Origin: an uncultured beta proteobacterium
Lineage (GTDB): Bacteria; Pseudomonadota; Gammaproteobacteria; Burkholderiales; Burkholderiaceae_C
Length of the DNA: 10,123 nt
Assembly: GCA_903920405.1 (NCBI GenBank)
Contig: CAIXMC010000395.1
Location: 1-10,123 of the forward strand
Direction: 5' to 3'
Positions 1 through 7,325 of the stretch are shown here, piece by piece. Position numbers and translations under genes: made by a program. The notes below the pieces were generated by a model that was not told the origin of the DNA, searched no databases, and was given only the letters and a program-made list of their open reading frames with translations. The stretch's first letter is position 1, and every line of letters begins with the position of its first letter.

Positions 1-60
1 GTCATTCCCGCGAAGGCGGGAATCCAGAATGCACTAGATTCCCGCCTTCGCGGGAATGAC
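1..60. repeat. Long palindrome of two inverted ATTCCCGC cores
   Basis: Bases 1-23 and 38-60 are perfect reverse complements (23-bp arms) around a 14-base loop; the c24-g37 pair extends the stem by one. Each arm is itself a near-palindrome of the form ATTCCCGC-GAAG-GCGGGAAT. It resembles the dRS3-type ATTCCC...GGGAAT repeats known from Neisseria and similar abundant repeats in other betaproteobacteria; that family link is from memory. As RNA either strand would fold into a very stable hairpin, so it could stop transcription or protect 3' ends downstream of ybeY, although no T-tract follows. Confidence 0.8.
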
Positions 61-99
61 GAAAATTCAACAACTTGCCTTCAGAACAAATTCACCCTG
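1..99. mobile_element. Right part of a miniature inverted-repeat element, left end outside window
   Basis: Bases 38-99 match 1591-1652 almost base for base (the differences I see are c/t at 74 and c/a at 97), and 1588-1652 belongs to a complete miniature element further right. Bases 83-99 (AGAACAAATTCACCCTG) are the right terminal repeat and the exact reverse complement of 1559-1575. Unlike the complete copy, this one carries two inverted hairpin cores (1-23 and 38-60) instead of one. The left terminal repeat and the left target duplication lie before the window, so the insertion cannot be proved here. No transposase is encoded, so it would have to be mobilised in trans. The right flank begins GTCGTGCATT, which should recur just left of the element if a 10-bp duplication was made. 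Confidence 0.65.
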
Positions 100-282
100 G
101 TCGTGCATTTTGTTCACGCCCTGGACAGGCATGGCTGCATGATTTCTTATTGGATGCCGTAACAATAAGACCGTGCTGTGGCGCAAAGAGTAAGTACCCT
201 CCAGACATGCCGTAGTGTCCTTCTGCGAACCTGGCACTGCATCCCAACTCTGACAAGTCAAAAGCAAAAATTATTGTGGACC
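100..282. other. Intergenic stretch with no recognised gene
   Basis: This 183-base stretch downstream of ybeY holds no convincing gene. A minus-strand reading frame of 66 codons (67-267) runs into the repeat element and resembles nothing I know. The only structure seen is a perfect 8-bp inverted repeat, TCTTATTG (145-152) and CAATAAGA (163-170), with a 10-base loop and no adjacent T-tract. No tRNA cloverleaf or CRISPR-like repeat is visible. Confidence 0.5.
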
Positions 283-729
283 CTACCCATAGGGATTGTC
301 AAACCCCAGCCGCATCATGATGTCGCCCTCACGCAGTTCCATCACTATTGCATCTTCATCCTCATCGTGATCCCAGCCCTGGGCGTGCAGCGTGCCATGT
401 ACCAGCAGGTGCGCATAGTGTGCTGACAAGGTTTTGCCTTGTTCACGGGCTTCTGCAGCAATCACTGGAGCGCAAAGAACCAGGTCAGCAGACACGATAG
501 GTTCTTGAGCGTAATCAAAGGTCAGGATGTTGGTGGCATAGTCCTTTTTGCGGTAGTCGCGGTTCAGTGCCAGGGCTTCAGCGGTATCCACAATGCGAAC
601 CGTGATGTCTGCATCACTTTGCAGCGCAGCAAGAATCCAGCGTGTCACACGATGACGGGGCAGGGCGGCACGGTGCGTGGCTACATCAGCCCATTTGGCA
701 AACTGCAAAGACAAAGTAAGTTGGTGCAT
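283..729 (-). CDS. ybeY: Endoribonuclease YbeY (rRNA maturation factor)
   Basis: YbeY is a zinc-dependent cytoplasmic endoribonuclease needed for 16S rRNA 3'-end maturation and late 70S ribosome quality control. The 148-residue product has the family's zinc signature HGTLHAQGWDH at residues 111-121, with the three ligand histidines H111, H115 and H121. It also has the conserved block RDYRKKDYATNILTF at 57-71, matching the family's arginine-rich N-x-L-S/T-F region. Length is normal for the family. The ATG at 729 is preceded by a weak CAGG four to five bases upstream. The gene follows radC on the same strand with a 109-base gap containing a repeat. In many proteobacteria ybeY sits in a phoH-ybeY-corC-lnt cluster; none of those neighbours is visible here, so it appears relocated or cut off from that cluster. 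Family identity is secure from the zinc motif. Confidence 0.95.
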   Translation of the reverse strand: MHQLTLSLQFAKWADVATHRAALPRHRVTRWILAALQSDADITVRIVDTAEALALNRDYRKKDYATNILTFDYAQEPIVSADLVLCAPVIAAEAREQGKTLSAHYAHLLVHGTLHAQGWDHDEDEDAIVMELREGDIMMRLGFDNPYG

Positions 730-751
730 GGTGGCCTGAAAAAAACATAAG

Positions 752-793
752 AAATATGCCTCTAGCCCTTGATGGTATTGCGTTGATAGCTAT
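752..793 (-). repeat. Short intergenic repeat, first copy
   Basis: Read on the minus strand this begins ATAGCTATCAACGC and ends GGCTAGAGGCATATTT. The plus-strand segment 3219-3262 begins ATAGCTACCAACGC and ends GTTAGAGCCACTTTTTT, so the two share their borders and spacing while differing in the middle. I recall similar ATAGCT...GCTAGAGGC repeats as common between genes in Comamonadaceae. In this copy the central stem is degraded. A run of seven T follows on the minus strand at 738-744, just before the ybeY start, so it may be a decayed terminator or attenuator between radC and ybeY. Confidence 0.5.
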
Positions 794-838
794 TGATTGC
801 GTAGCAAAATAAAGGGGGTAATGTTGGTCTTGCAGACT

Positions 839-1540
839 TTACATCAGCCCGTGTTCGGCCATGGACAAGGCCTCACCGGCCGAGACAATGACGTGATCCA
901 ACACCCGCACATCGATCAGCGCCAGCGTGGTTTTCAGGGTTTGCGTCAGCATTTCATCGGCGCGTGAAGGCTGCACCGTGCCACTGGGGTGGTTGTGTGA
1001 CAGCACCACAGCGCTGGCCTGACACTGTAGGGCGAGCAGCACCACTTCACGCGGATAAACGCTGGTTTGTGTCAGCGTGCCACGAAATATTTCCTTGAAC
1101 TCCAGAAAGCGGTTTTGCACATCCAGAAACAGTACAGCAAAGACTTCGTGAGGGCGTGCGCCAAGCTGCAATCGCAGGTAGTTTTTAACGGCATCCGGGG
1201 TGTCAAACACGGCTCGTTCTTTCAACTGCTGAGCCAAAGCGCGGCGTGCCAGTTCCAGCACTGCGATCAATTCGGAACGTTTGGCAGGCCCTAACCCCTT
1301 GATGCGCATGAGGTCTTCTGCACTGGCGTTGAGCAGACCGGAGATGCCATCAAAGCCAGCGACACCATTCTTGGGGGTTTTCAGCTCAAGAAGCTCCTGC
1401 GCCATTTGCAACACGCCTTTGCCTTTGATTCCCGTGCGCAGCAGCAGCGCCAACAGTTCTGCATCGCTTAAAGCGCCAGGCCCACGCGCCAGTAATTTTT
1501 CTCGGGGGCGAGCATCAGGGGGAAGATGTGTGAGTGGCAT
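839..1540 (-). CDS. radC: RadC family JAMM-domain protein
   Basis: RadC/YeeS proteins (JAB1/MPN/Mov34 metalloprotease fold) were once linked to DNA repair, but their biochemical role is unsettled. The 233-residue product has the usual N-terminus ([20 protein letters not shown], residues 11-30), a helix-hairpin-helix at about 78-91 ([13 protein letters not shown]) and the JAMM zinc motif SHNHPSG (181-187) followed by D195, so zinc ligands H182, H184 and D195 are present. Length is typical of chromosomal full-length RadC. The ATG at 1540 gives the expected N-terminus, and an in-frame TAG lies upstream within the miniature element. There is no good ribosome-binding site: the eight bases before the start read ATATCCTT, and the target duplication of the inserted element begins immediately beyond. 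Any promoter has therefore been pushed 104 bp away or replaced. It is divergent from fkpB. Confidence 0.95.
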   Translation of the reverse strand: MPLTHLPPDARPREKLLARGPGALSDAELLALLLRTGIKGKGVLQMAQELLELKTPKNGVAGFDGISGLLNASAEDLMRIKGLGPAKRSELIAVLELARRALAQQLKERAVFDTPDAVKNYLRLQLGARPHEVFAVLFLDVQNRFLEFKEIFRGTLTQTSVYPREVVLLALQCQASAVVLSHNHPSGTVQPSRADEMLTQTLKTTLALIDVRVLDHVIVSAGEALSMAEHGLM

Positions 1541-1548
1541 AAGGATAT

Positions 1549-1662
1549 GTTCAGAGAGCAGGGTGAATTTGTTCTACAGCCAGTTCCGTCATTCCCGCGA
1601 AGGCGGGAATGACGAAAATTCAACAATTTGCCTTCAGAACAAATTCACACTGGTTCAGAGAG
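1549..1662. mobile_element. Complete 94-bp miniature element (MITE) with 10-bp target duplication
   Basis: The element proper is 1559-1652. Its left end CAGGGTGAATTTGTTCT (1559-1575) and right end AGAACAAATTCACACTG (1636-1652) are inverted repeats matching at 16 of 17 positions. It is flanked by an exact 10-bp direct repeat GTTCAGAGAG at 1549-1558 and 1653-1662; the bases just outside (t1548/g1652 and c1559/t1663) differ, so the duplication is exactly 10 bp. The interior carries a hairpin (1588-1613). No reading frame of transposase size fits, so it is non-autonomous. Ends starting CA and a duplication of this size recall IS families such as ISAs1 (8-10 bp), but that parentage is only a guess. 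It sits in the divergent radC/fkpB region, eight bases upstream of the radC start codon. A second, larger relative occupies 1-99. Confidence 0.85.
1588..1613. repeat. Perfect hairpin core inside the miniature element
   Basis: GTCATTCCCGC (1588-1598) and GCGGGAATGAC (1603-1613) are perfect 11-bp arms around the loop GAAG. The same core occurs twice, inverted, at 1-23 and 38-60. It is the dRS3-like ATTCCC...GGGAAT repeat type. It could act as a transcription barrier between radC and fkpB, but no T-tract follows on either strand. Confidence 0.85.
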
Positions 1663-1691
1663 TGTGCAATGGGTGAGATGACTTTTACAAT
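1663..1691 (+). promoter_or_regulatory. Weak candidate promoter for fkpB-ispH
   Basis: TACAAT at 1686-1691 matches the sigma-70 -10 box at five of six positions. The best -35 at 17-bp spacing, TGTGCA (1663-1668), matches only three of six and lies directly beside the right target duplication of the miniature element. It would give a leader of roughly 75 bases before the fkpB start. The -10 alone is reasonable; the whole is tentative. Confidence 0.25.
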
Positions 1692-1765
1692 GCGCACAGT
1701 TTAGGCTCTCACTCTTGTTGTTTGGAGTGTTTCGTTGCAGCCAGGCAACTTTTAACCGTCGTCTT

Positions 1766-1769
1766 AGGA
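1766..1769 (+). promoter_or_regulatory. Ribosome-binding site that fixes the fkpB start
   Basis: AGGA lies five bases before the ATG at 1775. The upstream in-frame ATG at 1715 has no such signal and would add 20 residues (LFGVFRCSQATF...) that do not belong to the FKBP fold. Confidence 0.7.
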
Positions 1770-1774
1770 AAAAT

Positions 1775-2235
1775 ATGAGCAGCACCGTTGCAACCATTCA
1801 GCCCGGCTCATTTCTCACCCTGCATTACCGTCTGAGCGGTCCACAGGGCGATGTGATCAACACCTTTGGTGATGCCCCAGCCACATTGACTCTGGGCACC
1901 GGTTTGTTGTCTGGCGCACTAGAGGCTTGTTTGCAGGGTTTGACTGAAGGTACTCACACCACGTTTGAATTGCCCGCAGGTGCAGCCTTTGGCGAACGAA
2001 GTGCAAAAATGGTGCAATGGTTAGCCCACCAGGAACTGATCGACATGGGGGTGGCCAACGAACACTACGCGGTGGGTGATGTGCTGCAATTTCCTACCCC
2101 AGACGGAAAAGGGCAGTTTGCAGGTGTGATTGTAGAAATGCGAAAAGGCGGCAAGGGCGATGCGGTTCGTCTTGACTTTAACCATCCCTTAGCCAGTCAG
2201 CCAGTCACATTTGAAGTCCGGATCATTGGGGTGTT

Positions 2236-2239
<4 letters not shown>
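1775..2239 (+). CDS. fkpB: FKBP-type peptidyl-prolyl cis-trans isomerase (SlpA/FkpB)
   Basis: This SlyD-like FKBP prolyl isomerase and chaperone of the cytoplasm accelerates folding at proline bonds. The 154-residue product has the FKBP N-terminal strand GSFLTLHYRLS near 11-21, an inserted flap domain around AAFGERSAKMVQW (residues about 70-82), and the family's C-terminal block LDFNHPLASQPVTFEV (about 132-147), close to the LDFNHPLAGQ of E. coli SlpA as I remember it. It lacks the histidine-rich metal-binding tail of SlyD, which supports SlpA rather than SlyD. The start at 1775 is chosen for its AGGA ribosome-binding site. Its stop overlaps the ispH start as ATGA, so the two are translationally coupled. 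The fkpB-ispH pairing is also found in E. coli, where lspA precedes them; here lspA is absent and radC is divergent. Confidence 0.93.
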
Positions 2240-4583
<2,344 letters not shown>

Positions 4584-4610
4584 GGGATTACTTATCTTCA
4601 TCCGTTACTA

Positions 4611-5525
4611 ATGAAAAAATACATCTCAGAATCTGGAATCAATCGTCGCAATGAGTGGATTGAGGAAATTTGTAAGTTAAGTGGTCATTTCGGGGTTGAT
4701 TCAGATCGATTGGAAAAAGAACTTTCCGATGAAATCAAGAGAGATGGTCTGGCATCTTTAATTGATCATTTGCGACTGAGCGGAAACATTCCAGAATGTT
4801 ATCCACATGATTCCAGTGAAGAAAAATTGTATTCCAAATATACAGATGCACTGCTGGCAGAAACTTTTAAGAATTTGGGTTTGAAAAGTCTGGTCTTAAA
4901 GGAAAGGGCAGATGCAGCAGATGTTGAGGTATTTGCAAAAGAATACAGTTTTGTTGCCGATGCAAAGGCTTTTCGTCTCAGCCGAACAGCCAAAAATCAG
5001 AAAGATTTTAAGGTTCAAGCCATGGACGGATGGAAACGTGGCAAACCTTATGCGATGGTTGTTTGCCCTATCTACCAGTTGCCACACAAATCTAGCCAAA
5101 TTTATGAGCAGGCGAGTGCAAGAAATGTATGTATTTTCACTTACTCCCATTTAGCAATGTTGGTCGCTTATGCTCAGCATGATGGTTACGGCAAAGCCGA
5201 AGAATTGTTACATAAAATTTTTAAAACAATACCAGCATTAATCCCATCAAAAGAATCTTCCAACTATTGGCTTGCGGTCAATAAAACGATGCTTGAATTT
5301 TCAAATATACTGGATGAATTGTGGAAAATTGAAAAGCAGGCGGCCATAGAATCCATAGCTATTGCAAAAAATGAAGCACTTACTTTTCTGGCACATGAGA
5401 GAGAATCCATCATGAAAATGACGCATGAGGATGCTCTCAAAGAATTGGTAAGAGCTTACAATATTGAAAATAAAATTCAGATTATAAAATCAGTGACTGA
5501 TAATAATATATTGGAAATAAGGTAA
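4611..5525 (+). CDS. HindIII-family type II restriction endonuclease
   Basis: The 304-residue product matches R.HindIII (300 residues) as I remember it. Residues 115-135, from VADAK through FRLSRTAKNQKDFKV, are nearly identical to the HindIII catalytic region. The PD-(D/E)xK nuclease core is visible as D104 in AADVEV and D117-A-K119 in VADAK. By family, it would cut double-stranded A^AGCTT as a dimer needing magnesium. It lies six bases before its methyltransferase on the same strand, with no controller gene. It is AT-rich: sample 60-base lines run about 40% GC, falling to about 17% at 5461-5520, against about 68% for one line of serS. This suggests horizontal gain. The ATG at 4611 lacks a ribosome-binding site and lies 27 bases after serS, so translation may depend on serS read-through. 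Family is secure; exact specificity is inferred. Confidence 0.93.
   Translation: MKKYISESGINRRNEWIEEICKLSGHFGVDSDRLEKELSDEIKRDGLASLIDHLRLSGNIPECYPHDSSEEKLYSKYTDALLAETFKNLGLKSLVLKERADAADVEVFAKEYSFVADAKAFRLSRTAKNQKDFKVQAMDGWKRGKPYAMVVCPIYQLPHKSSQIYEQASARNVCIFTYSHLAMLVAYAQHDGYGKAEELLHKIFKTIPALIPSKESSNYWLAVNKTMLEFSNILDELWKIEKQAAIESIAIAKNEALTFLAHERESIMKMTHEDALKELVRAYNIENKIQIIKSVTDNNILEIR
5476..5504 (+). promoter_or_regulatory. Candidate internal promoter for the methyltransferase
   Basis: TTCAGA (5476-5481, four of six to TTGACA) is followed after 17 bases by GATAAT (5499-5504, five of six to TATAAT), inside the very AT-rich 3' end of the endonuclease gene. Transcription would begin near 5511 and include the AAGG ribosome-binding site at 5519. 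A separate methylase promoter makes sense where the endonuclease is first in order. AT-rich sequence gives such matches easily by chance. Confidence 0.35.
5519..5522 (+). promoter_or_regulatory. Ribosome-binding site of the methyltransferase
   Basis: AAGG lies nine bases before the ATG at 5532 and overlaps the last codons of the endonuclease gene. It is one of the few clear Shine-Dalgarno sites in this gene cluster, so the methyltransferase may be translated better than the endonuclease. Confidence 0.55.
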
Positions 5526-5531
5526 ATACTA

Positions 5532-6386
5532 ATGGAAAATTATGAATTTGTAAACCATATTTTGCATGGAGATTGTCTGCACATCATGCAAAAAATGAAT
5601 GCAGATTCAGTTGACATGGTATTGACATCGCCTCCGTATGATAATTTAAGGACGTATAACGGATTTATTTTTCCCTTTCAAAATATTGCACGTCAACTGT
5701 ATCGCGTCGTGAAAAAAGGGGGAGTTGTGGTATGGGTTGTCAATGATGCAACGGTAGATGGAAGTGAAACCGGAACCAGTTTCACACAAGCACTTTTTTT
5801 CAAGGAAGTAGGTTTTAATTTGCACGATACCATGATATTTCGCAAAAAGAATCCAATCCCGCAAATCTACAGAAAGCGCTACAACAACGAATTTGAATAT
5901 ATGTTTGTATTCAGCAAAGGCCCCGTAGAGACGCACAATCCCATCATGGTTGATTGTCTTCATGCTGGCTTGGAACTTAACGGAACAACTTATAAAAATT
6001 ACTCAAAAAGTGAACAAAAACGAGAGAAAATGGCAAGTCCTGTTAAATCAAAAAAGATCAAGGGGAATATATGGGAATATGTTGTTGGAAAAAACCTTGA
6101 AGACCAGGAAGCCAAAGACCACCCCGCGCCATTTCCATGTGAGTTAGCTCGCGATCATATTTCATCATGGTCAAATGCTGGTGATTTAATTCTTGATCCC
6201 ATGTGCGGGAGCGGAACCACTTGCAAAGTAGCAAAGCAAATGGGGCGAAATTTTGTAGGTATTGATATCAGTGAACAATATTGCGAACTAGCCAAGCGTC
6301 GCCTTGCAATCCATTCTGAAGTGCCATTCAACAAGACGCGCAACGATGAATATGCACAGGGTCATTTTTTATTTCAAATGTCTTGA
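5532..6386 (+). CDS. DNA adenine-N6 methyltransferase, HindIII family (beta class)
   Basis: This is the modification partner of the preceding endonuclease; by family it transfers a methyl group from S-adenosylmethionine to adenine N6 in AAGCTT. The catalytic motif IV TSPPYDN is at 32-38. The AdoMet-binding motif I comes late, as LDPMCGSGTT (221-230), then motif II FVGIDISEQY (241-250). The order IV, target-recognition region, I defines the beta class, as in M.HindIII. The middle (about 100-195), lysine-rich with EQKREKMASPVKSKKIKGN, should hold the target-recognition region. HPAPFP (197-202) fits motif X. The 284 residues are slightly short for the family (about 300), but all motifs are present. 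It shares the AT-rich composition of the endonuclease. The stop lies 18 bases before glyQ. Confidence 0.93.
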   Translation: MENYEFVNHILHGDCLHIMQKMNADSVDMVLTSPPYDNLRTYNGFIFPFQNIARQLYRVVKKGGVVVWVVNDATVDGSETGTSFTQALFFKEVGFNLHDTMIFRKKNPIPQIYRKRYNNEFEYMFVFSKGPVETHNPIMVDCLHAGLELNGTTYKNYSKSEQKREKMASPVKSKKIKGNIWEYVVGKNLEDQEAKDHPAPFPCELARDHISSWSNAGDLILDPMCGSGTTCKVAKQMGRNFVGIDISEQYCELAKRRLAIHSEVPFNKTRNDEYAQGHFLFQMS

Positions 6387-6404
6387 ATTTAACTCCATAT
6401 TTCC

Positions 6405-7325
6405 ATGTTGTCCTTCCAGCAAATTATTCTGAAACTCCAATCCTATTGGGATACCCAAGGCTGCGCCTTATTGCAACCCTATGACATGGAAGTGGGCGCG
6501 GGCACATCGCACACCGCAACGTTTTTAAGGGCACTGGGCCCTGAGCCTTGGAAGTGCGCTTATGTGCAGCCCAGTCGCCGCCCCAAAGATGGTCGTTATG
6601 GCGAAAACCCTAATCGATTGCAGCATTACTACCAATATCAAGTGGTGATGAAACCTGCCCCCAGCAATATGATGGATTTGTATTTGGGCAGCCTGGAATC
6701 TTTGGGTTTTGATTTAAAACAAAATGACATTCGTTTTGTTGAAGATGATTGGGAAAACCCTACACTGGGTGCCTGGGGTTTGGGCTGGGAGGTTTGGTTG
6801 AATGGCATGGAGGTGACCCAGTTCACTTATTTTCAGCAGGTGGGGGGTATTGATTGCAAACCGATTACTGGCGAGATCACTTATGGTCTGGAGCGCCTGG
6901 CCATGTATTTGCAAGGGGTGGATAACGTTTATAACCTGACCTGGACAGAAAGTGCCGATGGCAATAAACTGACGTATGGCGATGTTTATCTACAAAACGA
7001 AATCGAACAATCCGCCTATAACTTTGAACACAGCGATGCCGATTTTTTATTCACCGCTTTTACTGCGCATGAGCGAGAGGCCAAACATTTGATGGACGTG
7101 CAGTTGGCATTACCGGCTTACGAACAGGTACTCAAATGCGCTCACAGTTTCAATTTGCTCGACGCACGCGGCGCCATCAGCGTGACTGAGCGCGCAGCTT
7201 ACATTGGCCGCATTCGCACCCTGGCACGCAGCGTGGCGCAAAGCTACTTTGACAGCCGCGAGCGTCTTGGCTTTCCCATGGCTTCGCGCGAGTGGGTGGC
7301 GCAGATGGTTCAAAAAGCGGCTTGA
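6405..7325 (+). CDS. glyQ: Glycyl-tRNA synthetase alpha subunit
   Basis: GlyQ is the catalytic alpha subunit of the bacterial alpha2beta2 glycyl-tRNA synthetase, forming glycyl-adenylate. The 306-residue product carries the family's blocks: [19 protein letters not shown] (31-49), [20 protein letters not shown] (54-73), [19 protein letters not shown] (113-131), [14 protein letters not shown] (135-148) and [14 protein letters not shown] (157-170). Length is normal (about 300). The start at 6405 gives the expected [15 protein letters not shown]; no clear ribosome-binding site precedes it. It begins 18 bases after the methyltransferase and its TGA overlaps the ATG of the following ATPase gene by one base. 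Its partner glyS is normally directly downstream but is here 1.77 kb away, separated by the ATPase-TOPRIM gene. Confidence 0.97.
   Translation: MLSFQQIILKLQSYWDTQGCALLQPYDMEVGAGTSHTATFLRALGPEPWKCAYVQPSRRPKDGRYGENPNRLQHYYQYQVVMKPAPSNMMDLYLGSLESLGFDLKQNDIRFVEDDWENPTLGAWGLGWEVWLNGMEVTQFTYFQQVGGIDCKPITGEITYGLERLAMYLQGVDNVYNLTWTESADGNKLTYGDVYLQNEIEQSAYNFEHSDADFLFTAFTAHEREAKHLMDVQLALPAYEQVLKCAHSFNLLDARGAISVTERAAYIGRIRTLARSVAQSYFDSRERLGFPMASREWVAQMVQKAA

Noticed and set aside
1..60. CRISPR repeat or rho-independent terminator
   Set aside because: There are only two inverted units with no regular spacers, and no T-tract follows; it fits an interspersed palindromic repeat.
67..267. 66-codon minus-strand reading frame
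   Set aside because: It runs into the repeat element, resembles no known protein and has no clear ribosome site; probably chance.
281..294. Small hairpin CCCTA-CCCA-TAGGG at the ybeY 3' end
   Set aside because: A 5-bp stem within the last codons with no T-tract is too weak to call a terminator.
1715..1774. Longer N-terminus for fkpB
   Set aside because: The added 20 residues do not fit the FKBP fold, and the AGGA site fixes the start at 1775.
7292..7324. GTG start for the ATPase gene inside glyQ
   Set aside because: It adds 11 residues with no conserved character; the ATG overlapping the glyQ stop places the N-terminal strand LTRLCIRYFKQF correctly before Walker A.
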